Shown piece by piece: positions 51,310 through 63,906 of a stretch of 64,000 nucleotides of DNA. The stretch's first letter is position 1; every line of letters begins with the position of its first letter. The translations under genes were made by a program, and so were the position numbers. This DNA is from Dermatophagoides farinae (Eukaryota > Arthropoda > Arachnida > Sarcoptiformes > Pyroglyphidae). The notes beneath the pieces were generated by a model. It did not search any database, was not told the origin of the DNA, and was given only the letters and a program-made list of their open reading frames with translations. The stretch lies in contig NC_134683.1 of assembly GCF_024713945.1 (NCBI RefSeq), positions 3,349,501 through 3,413,500 on the forward strand, given 5' to 3'.

Positions 51310-54300
51310 ATGTGTTTGTTTTTCTGCATCTTTGTGTGTGGATTGAATTTATTTTAAAAGCATCAAGAAAATGGAAACAAACAAACAGGACTCAAGAAAA
51401 AAAAGATTGACAGCTCTAATTGCTGCCACCCAAGAAAAAGTCAAACTTTTTTTTGCTTTGGTCTATTTGTGTGTGTGTATGTGTGTTTTTGGTTTTTGAA
51501 CCAAAAAAAATATCATTTTTCTTTCTTTTGAAAACTGTGAAATAACAAGTCAAAATGAAAATCAAAACAAACAAACAAACAAACAAATACACAACTTTCT
51601 TCAATAATTAACTGACTTAGTTAGTTAGTTAGTTATTTAGTTACTTACTGACTGACTGACTGACTGAGTGATTGAATGAATGAATGAAATAAACATTGAT
51701 TATTGATTGCTTTTCAAACCAAAAAAAAAACTCATTTTTTTCCACTAAAATTGAGTGGGTGTCTGGTTTGGTTGATTTTACTGATGGCTTTAGACTTAGG
51801 ATGTTTGTGTGTTTTTGTACGTTTTTTTTTGTCATTGATTTATGTTTAAAATTTATCGATTGATTGATTGATTGATCCATTGATTGTTTATCGATTCCAG
51901 TCAGAACATTAAACAATACATCAGATGATCAATGATGAGTGTCTAGAATTTTTATTTTTGTTTTTGTTTACAGCATAAGAATCCAAGAATTTTTTTTTCT
52001 GAATAGCCAAATTGAGTGTAAACTAAACACACACACACACACACACAACACTAACCTAAAGTGAATTGGGATTTTTTTTCTCTCGCTCTACAAAACGAAG
52101 AATATTAAAAAAAAAGTAAGTGTGGGAACGGAAACTGGCGTTTAAAATCTAATTAAATCTTCTTTCTGTCTTCAAAAATAGCCAAGATGAATAAAAAAAA
52201 GAATAAAATATTCAAATGCAAAAGAAGGAAAGAATGAATGAATGGAAACATCGAATACGACGACGACGACAAAAACAAAAATCTGGATTGGATAACAAAA
52301 AAAAAAAAAAATCTAGCTGCTCATCTATTTTACTGTTGTGGTTATGTGACAACGAATTTTAAATGATTTAAGAAGAAGAAGAAGAAGGAAAAGAAAGCCA
52401 TCATCATCATTAACAACGACACAGTAGAGATTTATAAAAGATGAACAGAATCTTTAAAAGCAGTGTGTATGTGTGTGTGTGTGATGACCATCAATATAAT
52501 CATTATAATGATGATCAGGGGTGAATGAATTGCTATGGGCAATGTGTGATCTAATCACACAACACAACAACAAAGACACAACGACACCCAATATATATGT
52601 GTATGAAAATTGCTTGTTAAATGGTTGCCTGTCCGTCATTCAGTCAATCTACACTCATTATACAGAATGATGATGATGATTGACCTCTACCAATCGAACC
52701 GTTTTTTTTTTTTTTTTGATGAGTGTGAGAACGAATTATTTATTATCATTATTATTATTGAAGGAAAATAAATTGAACGAATTGATCGATCATCACTATG
52801 ATGATGATGATGATGATTATTGTCTGACGTTTTTTTTTAAAAAACTAAACCGATTTGTTCGTGTCTTTTCCTTTCTTTCAATATTTGCGATCGATCCATC
52901 CATCTATTGCTTTTTGATTGGTTTTTTTCCATTGTTGTTGCTGGTGCTGTTGTTGTTGGATCGATTTGGATGAATATTGCGAGTGAGAAAGAGAGATCAT
53001 CATTAAATTTGATACAACCAATTTTCCCAAGCTAAACAACAGCGACTATGTATGCAAAAATATTCAAAATCTAACGACGAAAATTTTTTTTTTTTTAATA
53101 ATCAGCTTCAAACACATGTGATCAATAAATGAAAATAGTAATTGAAATTGAATTTTTTTGTTGTTGTTGCTTGAATTTGGTTTTGTAGGTCATCATCATC
53201 ATCAGCTAATGAGCAAGAGAGAGAGAAAGCAGACGACGACCCTTGCGATAAGATACTAAGGGCCATCATCATCGTGTATTTTGCTTGAAGCCATAATCAT
53301 CATTATCATTAGTTCACCTTTACCATTAAATCAATCTTTTTTGCTATCAATTCATACAACAAGGTGTATTAGGTTGTCTTCCGTTTTTCATTAATGTTTA
53401 TCAACAGGAAATGATCACTATAAATCTGACCATGGATGAGAAAATAAAGATGATCCATATATTAATGTGTGTGCGTGTGCGCTTGTGCACGTGTAGTAAA
53501 CAGCCAGAATGGAAAATTTCAAACCCAAAATTTTAAAAAAATTTGTCATACAATACAATGACAGAAATAGAAAGAGAACACAGAACATGAAAAAAAAATC
53601 AATACAAATTCAATTTTTTTTTCGTTTGCATTTTTGACATTTCTTGAAAAAAGAAAAATGGTTAAAAAAAATAGTAATCGATTTTGAAACAAAAACAACA
53701 ACAAAAAATTCACTTAAAATATTCACTTATAACCAGCAAAAAAAAGAAGCATCGAACATCATCATCTCTTGTCTTTTCGTCTATCTATATATCTGTCGAC
53801 CAAGTATATAAATAATATGACTGACAAGTGAATTAATACGCATCACACACTCACACGCATCACACACACACACACACAATACATAATAATAAGAATCGAA
53901 TATCAAAGATGTTGAAAATGAAAAAAGAAAAAAGAAAATCATGTGGCACTCCAAACACACACCAACCAAACAAAAAAAACATCTCTATTGTCGATCGACG
54001 GGTGTTCATAACAAAAAAAAAAAAAAATCAAGCCATCAAGCAAGCAAACAATCATTGAAAAAAAAGGTTAATATAATAACGAAATGGATACATAATAACC
54101 CTTTTTCTTTTCTTTTCTTTTTTTTGGATCCATAATCCAAGCCATCATTATTATGGATCAGCCATCAATTCAAAATATCCATCTAAAGATGATAATAAGC
54201 TTCTTATGGTATGTTCTTCTGTTAGCTGTTGAGTATTAAATAATAAATAAGTGAATTTAATATAGAAGATCAGATGATTCTTATTCGATTCTTTCGTTTT

Positions 54301-57120
54301 TTTTTATTTCGCCAGTGTGTGTGTGTGTGTATGTGTGTTGGTGAATTCATGAATATTATTGAGATTACGGATACACTGGAGTTTGGATAAATTTATTTGA
54401 CAAGTCAAATAAATAACTTTAATTTTTTTTTTGTTGTTCTGTTCTGTTCATTTTTTTCCACTTTTTGATTATGATGATGGCGATGGTTACATTGTGTTCG
54501 ATTTTTTTTTCATTTTTTTTTTTTGGTTTCGGTTTTGTTTCATTAGGAAATTATTATTACTATAAGATTCTTTAGATGCGTTTCATGGTGAGTGTATATA
54601 AGCAGCACAAGCAGCAGCAGCAGCAGTAAGAAATAGAATTATAAATCGATTATTAAGTAGATTCAATGTACTATGTATGTATTTTAATCTCATCATCATC
54701 ATCATCGTCATGATCATCATGATGGTGATGACGAAAAGAAAAGAAAAGAAAAGCCGGCCATAAATCAAATAAACAAATACCGAACGTGATTTTTTTTTGT
54801 CTTTCTGCCTGCCAAATTGTTATTGTTGATGGTGGTATAAAATTAAGAATTTCGAATCCATAGTACATATGGAAACGGATGTAATGAACAGAAAAAAAAT
54901 TATCAATGTCATCGACAAGAATCAGCAAGATGGAAAAAAGAAAGACAATATTAAACGGACAATATAATTATTCATGGCGCTAAAAATTGTGTTAAGTTTT
55001 GCTAGACTTTTCCATGTCCACCACCATCGCCATCACCATCTTTATCATTCGTTGTCATTCTAGCGATTAAAAGATGTAAATATAGATCGTAAAATGTTTG
55101 TTTGACTGTTTAAATAGTTTAGTTATTCATTTATTTATCTATTTTTATCTATTTTATTTCGATTCTTTGGTCTATGCACACACACACACACACGCACACA
55201 TGTTTTTGGTTGTTGTTGATGACCCTAAAATTAGAACAAAACATAAACGATATCGAAACAACAAACAATGATCAAAGCACTTCACATATCATTCGATGAT
55301 GAACAATACAACACAAACACTTAGATTAGAATGAGAGAAAGTGAACAATTTTTTTTTTATTTGCATCATTTAACACACACAAGTTGAAACTTTTCGATTC
55401 TTTGTTGTTGTTGTTGTTCAGAAAAAAAAATTGTAATTCCGAATACGATTAATAGTTTGATCCGTAACCGATATATGGAGAGAAACACAATTTCAGAATT
55501 CAATGTTTTTGTCGTGTTTTGCGTTTGGTCAGCCGAAACCATTTCAAATCAAGAATCAAGTACTTGGATTCCATATTGACGAACAACAAAAGGACATATT
55601 TTTGTAATCGTTTAAAACACATTGAACCATAATGATAATGATGATAATGATGATGATGGTGTTGCTGCTTCTTTTGTAGTCCTACACACACACAAATGAT
55701 CATTATGTGAGAATATTCTCTCTCACTCTCTCTATTTATTCATATACATGGGTTCGATTAGTTTGAATGAATGAAAAATATTCCATTGATGGTGCTGTGT
55801 TAGTAGTTTTTTTTGTTCATTTGTTTGTTTTGGTTTGACATTGTGCCAAAACAAAAGACGAGAAGGCCTGACCAGAAGAAATGACCACAAGAATTTTTTT
55901 TGTTGTTGTTGTTGTTGTCAAACTTGATAAACAAAAAAAAATTCAATTGTCAATGAAATTCTGTTTTTTGTGTTAGTCTGTATGAATAATTGTCTTGTCA
56001 AAAATATTGAATAAACAAAACAAAACAGAAAAAAACAATTTTCCATTCATTCAATCAATTCAATTCAATCTAGAATTCAGAATTCTGGATTATTATTATT
56101 ATTTCACACATGAATCGAAAATGACATTCAAATGGAATATTCTTGCAACTAGATAGAAAGAAAGAAAAAAATGATTACTTTTGATCCATCATCAACATTC
56201 ATAGGACACACAAATAAATAAATACAAGTTCATCCCCAGTGTGTGTATGTATGTTTTTTTTTCGCTGTGATGAATGGATTGAAACATATAACAAATTTAA
56301 ATATGGCCGGCACGTTTTTTTTTCATTCTTCTTATTCTTATTCATCATCATCATCAACATTTTTATTTATCATATATGGCAAAAATTTTGTTCCAATCAT
56401 GATGATGGTTGGTGGCTGGGTGGGTGCAACAAAACAGCAAAAACAGAAAACAAAGAGTTAATCTCAAAGAATCCTAGTAAAATATATGAAACAGAAAAAA
56501 AATGATTGGAATATATATTTATTATTATGTAACAAAGCAAATAAACAACAACAACAACAACAGCAACGAACTGAGAGAATCTCTTTTGGTGAAATAATCA
56601 TTCAGTTTCCAAAATACGTTTCTTCACGTTTTCCTGTCCAAAATCCAAAATCCAAAATAAAATGAAATGGAATGATGACGATGATGATGATGATGATGAA
56701 AAATTTAAATTTCCCAGCTGATTTATATTTTTATAAATAGTTTTTTTTTCTCTTTCCTCACTCGATCTAAGGAACAACTTTCTTCGTTTTCCATATACAC
56801 ACACACACTCTCCATGCATGGATGTGGATTGAAAATTGAAAAAATTAAAATTTTTGAAATTAAACTTTTCATCGTTGTTGTTGTTGTTGTTGTTGTGTGG
56901 ATCACGATGTGTTTGATGTGTAATACATTTTACAATTCATTCATTCATTTCATTTGACTGAGTGATTTTTTGTATTTTTTTTTGTTTTTTTTTTGGAACA
57001 AATAATATATATAAACGGTGGTGATGTTGGTGTTTTTTTTTGTTCATTGCCCGCTATTATTCAATGCATCCATTCATGATGATGGGTCGTAGAAATAAAA
57101 AAGAGTTAAGCGTTTACCGC
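51310..57120. other. Repeat-rich stretch, no supported gene
   Basis: CA/TG tracts, (GACT)n near 51650, GTTA and GATT repeats, GAT/ATC and AAC/GTT tracts. Frames at 51641-51916 (minus) and 52680-52973 (plus) are partly repeat-derived (Gln-Ser-Ile-Asn units from a GATT repeat; Asp and Leu runs). Nothing firm. Confidence 0.5.
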
Positions 57121-57128
57121 GTTTTTGA

Positions 57129-57177
57129 ATGGCAAGTTTTTCGTTTTTCGTTTTTCGTTCACCAAAAAGTAATATAT

Positions 57178-57209
<32 letters not shown>

Positions 57210-57920
57210 ATTCAGTTTTATGCAAACGTGTTTTTTTTCTCGCTTTCGGTCTCACTGCTGCACGTTCTAATTTATATCCATCCATTTTATCATCATCATG
57301 ATTCAATGTGGGATTCTGTGGAACCCAGTGTGTGTGTGTGTGTGTGTGTGGTGTGTGTGTTTGTTGATGAAAATATGTCTACCATTTTTTTCTTTTGGAT
57401 TTTTTTTTTGTTTTTCAGAATGAATCATTTTGTATATGAATTTTTGTTTTCCTATAGTGTTCAAGCGATTAATATCCGTTTTGCCCGTTTGATGTATGTG
57501 TATGTGTGTGTGTGTGTGTGTGTGTATGGAAAGGGTTAAATTAAAGACAGAATAAATCTTAGCTATTTGAACAACAACAACAACAACAACAAGGCTGCTG
57601 TTGAATATATACCTCGTTGGGCCCATAATTCATTCGCACACACACACACACAATGCGAGAAATTTTTTTTTCTGGTTCCAATGTTTTTGATTGAGATTTT
57701 TTTTTCTTTCACTCTCGTATTGAAGAAAAAAAAATTTAAGAATCTCAAGATGGCAAACACACACATATCCAAAAAAAAAAATCGGTTTCATATCCCGATG
57801 GAAATCATTGTCCATCGTTTAGAGAAAAACAAAAAACCCGCATCACCGATTATTCCAATGGATTTTTTTTTCACATTTTGTCAGTATAGAAAAAAAAACA
57901 TATATATGGTCAAGAAGTGA
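57129..57920 (+). CDS. Candidate gene, about 244 aa if a 57-nt intron is removed
   Basis: Two ORFs (ATG at 57129; stop TGA at 57918) lie in one frame, separated only by a TAA at 57537. A donor-like TTGAT|GTATGT at 57494 and CAG ending 57550 would remove 57 bases (a TG tract and the stop) and keep the frame. Segments: MASFSFFVFRSPKSNIFLS, a His-Thr run, a hydrophobic part (FYANVFFFSLSVSLLHVLIY), a Val-Cys run, MSTIFFFWIFFLFF, MNHFVYEFLFSYSVQAINIR, then an Asn run, KAAVEYIPRWAHNSF, another hydrophobic part and NRFHIPMEIIVHRLEKNKKP ending MVKK. The acceptor is pyrimidine-poor. A strong acceptor tract also ends at 57419. Likely membrane-associated; unrecognised. Confidence 0.42.
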
Positions 57921-57925
57921 AGCGA

Positions 57926-58565
57926 ATATTAATCTGATGATGATTATGAAAAAAAACATAAAACATTTTAAGTGATTGCATTTTTTCGATCATTTTTGGA
58001 ACATATAAATATATCGTTGACAAAAAAAATATGGTCATCATATTGGTCAAACATCTATCTATCTATCTATGGCCAGTATGATGATAATAATAATGTCGCC
58101 GAATAGATTGGATAGATAAATATATAGATACTGATGATGATGATGATGATGTTTTGAAGATTCATTCATTCATTCATTCATATATAGAGATTGCTTGCTT
58201 TGTAAACATTTTCACCATTATTTCGGTATTTGTTTTTTTTTTGTTTTTGTTTTCCATCACCAAAACAAAACAAAACAGAACAGAACAGAAAAATCATTTC
58301 GATTATGATGGTTTGATGATTATTCTGGAACATACATACATACATCCGAGCCTCATATATCAAACACAAATGTTGTATCGGACGTACAAACACATACTTG
58401 ATCGAAAAACATGAATCATTTTTGACTTTGTATTCCTCTGCTCTCTCTCTCTCTGTTTGTGTTTCGGCGATGGATAATAAAAATTGTTACAAATAATAAT
58501 AGAGCACACACAGACACACACACACAATGATTCTTTGGTCATGTTCCGTTAATTTGACTTGTATG
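57926..58565. other. Repeat-rich gap between plus-strand candidates
   Basis: CTAT, GAT, ATTC and CA tracts. A plus frame at 58154-58414 (86 codons) ends non-repetitively (YKHILDRKT) but has no further support. Confidence 0.5.
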
Positions 58566-58570
58566 ATATA

Positions 58571-58924
58571 ATGTGTCCTTCTTTTTTTTTCTTCTGGACA
58601 CACAAACACACTTATACATTATCACGCTTAAAAAAAGTTCCAAAAAACCAAAAAAAAAAACCGGCTAGATCTTTCTTCATTCCACCCAAATCCCGGTATT
58701 ACTACTTATGGGGAAGTGGTTTCAGTAGTAGTTTATGCCAGAATATGGACAAACATTTTATAAACAAAAACAACAACAACGGCAATGATCCAACAATAAT
58801 AACAAAAATAATTATCGCACTCATACACACACACACACACACATATGTGTGTGATAGATTTTTAATGGACTGTGTACATTTTTTAACAATAAAGATGGCC
58901 ATTACCATTCATTTGGTCGCATAA
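58571..58924 (+). CDS. ORF, 117 aa
   Basis: ATG to TAA. MCPSFFFFWTHKHTYTLSRL, a basic part (KKVPKNQKKKPARS), FFIPPKSRYYYLWGSGFSSS, LCQNMDKHFINKNNNNGNDP, TIITKIIIALI, a His-Thr run from a CA tract, and YVCDRFLMDCVHFLTIKMAI, TIHLVA. The middle is non-repetitive and mixed. A second frame is also open over about 58675-58770. It follows the 57.1-57.9 kb candidate on the same strand and could be part of the same gene. Not recognised. Confidence 0.36.
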   Translation: MCPSFFFFWTHKHTYTLSRLKKVPKNQKKKPARSFFIPPKSRYYYLWGSGFSSSLCQNMDKHFINKNNNNGNDPTIITKIIIALIHTHTHTYVCDRFLMDCVHFLTIKMAITIHLVA

Positions 58925-58929
58925 GTATG

Positions 58930-60631
58930 TGCATATATATGAATTGGTAAGAATCGACATTCTGCGATTTTTTTTCTCACATATACAATAAATTCTTTGA
59001 TGATCCAAAAAAAAAAATCATGATTTGGGGACAAGAACCAAAAAAAAAAAAAAAAATGGAAAAAGACAGGCAAAATTATTGCTTTGTTGTTGTTGTTTTA
59101 TTTCATTTGAAACAATAAAAAAAATGGTGATTATGATATATTTGTGTGTGTGTGTGTGTGTGGTCGATTTAAACTGTATTAATGTATTTATAATGCAGGG
59201 CCATCATTTTTAATTTCATTTTTCTCTTTTTTTTGCTGTTCCAGAAAATAATATATTTATAAATGAACAAGACATTAACACAGTGTTTGTGTGTGTGTGT
59301 GTGTGTTTGGAAAAACTTTTTCTCGATTAATTCATTGTGTCATCATCATCATCATCTTTTTTTTTTGGTTCATTTTCATTCATCAACAATGACTATATTC
59401 AATATCGACTAGCTCGTTGTTATATAATAATGATGATGATGATGATGATGATTATGAGAAATAAAAATTGTTTCAAGTTTTTTTTCATTATTATTTCATA
59501 TGAAAGTTCTTGAATATGGTATTTGATAATAATCAATAATAATGATTAGTATGATTCTTTATTTTTTTTATCGTTAATGTTGTCCGATTTTTTTTTTGGT
59601 TCATCTCTCTTGTTGTTGTTGTTGTCATTGTATTCAACGATCTCGATTTACCAGTTTCCATTATTGTATATATTAAATTTAATTAAATTCAATGCAGAAT
59701 AACGACAACGACAACAACAACAGCGACACCTAATTTATACAGAATTTTTTTTTTTTTTGGTTTGGTTTGCTCTGGTCTCTTGATTTTCCATTATGGATGG
59801 TTATCTTGGATCTTGACATTATTCCAATTCCATTGTTGAACAATGAATAAATGAATGAATGAATGGATGAAAATTCTTTAAAAATTTTTCATTAATAATC
59901 TAATGAATATCATCATCACTACACAAACACAAGATTAATTGTTTATGATATTGGAACATTATTATTCTTGGGTTTTCATCTTTTTTCACTCTTAAATATC
60001 CACACACACACACACACAGATACACATTTGAATTATTACAACAAAGATTTAATCATTACAATTGAATGGAAATGGGAATGAAATGAATCATGATGTACAT
60101 CATTATTTATTGAATCGATTTTTTTTTTGGCCGTTGGATGTTTCTAAATGTCGACTTTCTCTCTCTCTCTCTCTCTCTTTCGACTAATCGACTATAAATT
60201 GTCGCCATTTAAACTCATTCACTTCATCATCATCATCATCGCCAGTACCAGTATCAGTATCATCAGTGTTAATGGGCCATTTCTATTCATTTATAACCAT
60301 TATTATACATTGGTTGCTTTTGATCATAAATACAGAAAAAAAAATCATTATTGAAGAGTTTGTGAGAAAAAAGAATTATCATCATCATCATCATGTCGAT
60401 TAAAGAATCTGATGACTATTTTTGTTTTTCTGGTGGCTCTATGGTTGAAACAAAAACAAAAACAAAATGCCAACAGGAATTTGCAATGATTTTTTTTTTG
60501 TTTTGTTTTGATGAAAAATCAATCATTTTTTTTCCTCAGAAAATCTTGAACAGCAACAGAGAAAAAAAACAAATTTGTTTTTTCCTTATTTTTTTTTGCT
60601 GCTATAAAACAGACAGGAAATGTTCATTTGA

Positions 60632-60662
<31 letters not shown>

Positions 60663-61843
60663 CAAGAAAGGATGATGGTGGAGTGAAAACAAAAAAAAAT
60701 TCATTAGAAAATCATCATTATCTGCGCTCATCCTATTCGTTTTTCTTTTTTTATGTGAATGGAATCGGAAATGGATCTATTTATAAATTTTACGATTTTT
60801 TTTCTCTCTTTTTCATCCATCCATTCATTCATACACTCTTTCAATATATGGTGAGACATTAACCAGTGTGTGTGTGTGTGTGAACAACAAGGCAGGCAAT
60901 CAAAAAAAAAAAATTGAATGAATTTCGATTTTATTTTGTTTCGATTTTTTGTTTTTGTTTTCGTTGAAATCCAATAAAATACTGATGACAGTCAGCCATT
61001 TTGATTTGTGCGCTGTCTGTGTGTGTACACTGTGTGTGAATGAACAAGACAATTTCATGAATTTATAATTGTGATTGCGAAAAAAAAAATTTTCAAATAA
61101 CAATAAAAAATAGATTCGAAATGAATAAATAACAACAACAACAAAAAATCGAGACAGACAGACATGTGTGTGTGTGTATACAGTATATATAGATTAATTG
61201 TCATCATCATCATCATCATCGTCAACCATAATTAGAGAGAAAAAAGTAATTAAAAAAAAGAAAGAAAATTTCAAACATGACAATAACTACTGAATTTCAA
61301 TTTTTTTTTGTTTTGTTTTGCCTATTCATAAAATCTATATAGATCCATTTTGGTTGTTGTTGTATCATTCAATGAATTTTTTTTTTTTTTTTTTTGATTG
61401 AATTTAGATTCCATGGATCATCATCAATGTTTGATGAATGCGTTGTTGTTGTTGTTGTTGTTATTTTGGCACATCATCATCATCATCATCATTTATATCG
61501 ACATTTTTTTTTCACACTTGTTCATCACACACAAATATATGACTTTTATATTCTCGAATGAAGAAAGAAAACAGAAAGAAAAACGGAATTTTCCATCTTT
61601 AAAAACACAGCATAGCAATATCTCTCTTGCTCTGTAATATAAATGATGACTTTCATCATGAAATATAAATATATATATTAACCGACGATTGGCAAAAGAT
61701 AAAATCATCGGTTATTCGTGTGTGTGTGTGTGTGTGTTTGTTTGAGTGTTTGAGTAATGTGACATTTTACTTATTCTTTTTTTTTGTTTTTCATAAAAAA
61801 TTCTAAAAATAACGATCAAAATTGTTGAATATAATATTCTTGA

Positions 61844-61877
<34 letters not shown>

Positions 61878-62430
61878 GCAATCAATGAGAATCGGATGGA
61901 TGGATGGATTGTATTGGGGATTGAATTGAATTGAATTGAATGAATGATTCGTCATTCATTTTTCGTTCAACTTTGACAATTTGAAAATTGTTCTTGGCTC
62001 AGCACAATTTATTTGCAAAAAAAAATGAAAAAAAAAGAAAAAAAGGGACCTATCTGTTTCCATTGAATGTGTCATTTCATTTTAGATCAACCATAATAAA
62101 CAGAAAAGACAAATGGATGGATTCTTCATCCACACACACACACACACACAGAATAAAGTAAAGTCAGAAATATATATTGCTTATGAGAGCAACAAATGTC
62201 ATTTATTCTCATTCCCCAATATCGATTACACACACATAAACACACAAAAAGCCGTGTGTCATTCGCATGTTTTATATCGGCGCTTTTTTTCTGTTTTTGT
62301 TTTCGTTTTTGTTTTGTTTTGTTTCGGCGTTGGTTGAATTGATTGATTGATGATTGATAATGATCATTTTCATCACTATATACACAGTACTGCAATCCAT
62401 ATATATAAATCGATATATTTCACTTGATTA
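58930..62430. other. Repeat-rich stretch, no supported gene
   Basis: TG/CA tracts (59142, 59288, 60001, 60635, 61718), GAT/ATC tracts, (CTGT)n at 61844-61876, long T runs near 61379. Frames at 60393-60686 and 62113-62337 are short and partly repeat-derived. Confidence 0.55.
61844..61876. repeat. (GTCT)n tetranucleotide repeat
   Basis: About eight TGTC/GTCT units ending with two CTAT units. Confidence 0.9.
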
Positions 62431-62432
62431 TT

Positions 62433-62468
62433 GAAATCATCATCATTTCGACAAATGATGATGATTTC
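62433..62468. other. 16-bp perfect stem, 4-nt loop
   Basis: GAAATCATCATCATTT at 62433-62448 pairs exactly with 62453-62468 across CGAC. It lies 29 bases downstream of the end of the minus-strand ORF at 62497. Confidence 0.9.
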
Positions 62469-62496
62469 GTATGTCTGTGAAATGGTAATCATTCAT

Positions 62497-62898
62497 TCAT
62501 TCATTTGATGACGATTTTTCGAATATTTTCCTTCGATACTTGATACGCCATCTGTTGGCCATTTTGGGCGACCGAAAAAAAAATCTAAATCTAATTTCAA
62601 TCTTGCCATTTTTTTTATGAAATATCGGAAATAACAATGAAAAAAAAACAGAAAAAAATCCATCCGACCAATGTTCATCATCATCATCATCATCATCAAT
62701 TAGATAATTTACGAAACAACAACAACAACAACGAAAAAAAAATCCCGATAAAAAAGAAATTAATCGACTTACAACATGATGATGAAGAAAAATAGAAAAA
62801 AAAGAAATGTTCGAAAAAATAATTTGAAAATTCCGTTGAATATAATGGCGAAAAAAACGAAGACGACGACGAAAAAATCTATTGATTAAATTAACCAT
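62497..62898 (-). CDS. Minus-strand ORF, 133 aa, Arg-rich ends
   Basis: True ATG at 62898, TGA at 62497. MVNLINRFFRRRLRFFRHYI, QRNFQIIFSNISFFSIFLHH, VVSRLISFLSGFFF, a Cys run, VNYL, seven Asp, EHWSDGFFSVFFSLLFPIF (hydrophobic), then HKKNGKIEIRFRFFF and RSPKMANRWRIKYRRKIFEK. The last 45 residues are non-repetitive and basic. Asp and Cys runs are translated GAT and TGT repeats. A basic, hydrophobic, basic pattern would fit a membrane protein. Followed by a 16-bp stem-loop. Unrecognised. Confidence 0.4.
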   Translation of the reverse strand: MVNLINRFFRRRLRFFRHYIQRNFQIIFSNISFFSIFLHHHVVSRLISFLSGFFFRCCCCCFVNYLIDDDDDDDEHWSDGFFSVFFSLLFPIFHKKNGKIEIRFRFFFRSPKMANRWRIKYRRKIFEKSSSNE

Positions 62899-62899
62899 T

Positions 62900-63570
62900 C
62901 GAGGCTAGCCTAATTTGTTGTTGTTGTTATCCGAATAATCAACTGATCATCATCATCATCATGATTATCAGTAAAGATGGTGGGCAAAAAAAAAAAATCT
63001 CATATTGTCTTGACCATCAGATGATAATAGTTCATTCAGGTCGATCTGGATATATATATTGAATATGGTTATTTTTGATTATTTTCTTTATTTTTTTTAC
63101 CTGCTTGATGATGTTCAATTTTCTTATCTCATTTATTAATATTATTATAATCTCAAGGATATAATAACAAGAACAGCAAAAAAAAATCTATGGTGTGGCC
63201 TATCCGGCCACATCTTTCATACACACACACACAGGTTGAAAATCGTGAACACACCACACATTTATTTATTGTGTATATATGGTGAGAGTTTAATTAATTG
63301 CTTAATTTCAAATCTTTGTTTGTGTGTGTGTGTGTGTGTGTCAGTTTTTTTTTGTTCAATCAGGTAATTAGTAATTACCGGTGTTCATCAATATTGTTCA
63401 ATATACAATAGGTTTTTATTGTCTATTTCATTCATTCCAAATAATTCTTTTTTCCTGGTAAAGAATTTTTATTCTTTTTTTTTGCTGAAATTCACACACA
63501 CACACAACCAATATTGATTTTTTTTCTATTTTGAAAAAAAATTGAAAATTCTGTCATAGGTGTAAAGCTT
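62900..63570. other. Repeat-rich gap
   Basis: ATC, CA and TG tracts and T runs; a CAGGTAA at 63361. No frame of note. Confidence 0.55.
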
Positions 63571-63642
63571 GTGATATGTTGCAATTATTTCAATTGTTGA
63601 GTCTGTCAATGAATATCGCACAAACCTACACACACACACCCA

Positions 63643-63906
63643 ATGATGATAGATGTAATGGATATTCATTCCATTTCAATTCAATTCAATTCAGCCTGTC
63701 AACATTCTCTGTGTGGAGTCTGTCAGAATTGCCGAATAAATTGTCAAAAGAAAGAAAAAAAAATGACGATAAATTTTGAAGAAAAAAAAATTTTCTCTCT
63801 CTCTCTCTATCTTTTTGTCACATTAAATAAACGGAATAATAATTTTTTTTTCTGCTGTTTCACCATCATCCATCCATCCATCTATCCATCGTCATTGAAT
63901 CATTGA
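63643..63906 (+). CDS. Small ORF, 87 aa, cysteine cluster
   Basis: ATG to TGA. After MMIDVMDIHSISIQFNSA comes a cluster C-x4-C-x2-C-x2-C-x3-C (residues 19-34, containing CGVCQNC), then KKEKKMTINFEEKK, a hydrophobic stretch (IFSLSLYLFVTL) and a Cys/Pro/Ser tail. CGxCxxC recalls the start of CXXC zinc fingers, but the rest of that domain is absent and spacing differs. An AG exists just before the cluster (TTCAG), so it might be an exon start. A second frame, 63576-63779, starts MLQLFQLLSLSMNIA and looks signal-like. Only one can be right. Confidence 0.32.
   Translation: MMIDVMDIHSISIQFNSACQHSLCGVCQNCRINCQKKEKKMTINFEEKKIFSLSLYLFVTLNKRNNNFFFCCFTIIHPSIYPSSLNH

Noticed and set aside
57303..57626. 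107-codon minus frame opposite the 57 kb candidate
   Set aside because: Dominated by His-Thr and Val runs from the TG and CA tracts; the plus strand has the better non-repetitive content.
63700..63760. Full CXXC zinc-finger domain
   Set aside because: Only the first CGxCxxC matches; the second half with its cysteines and the KFGG-type motif is missing.
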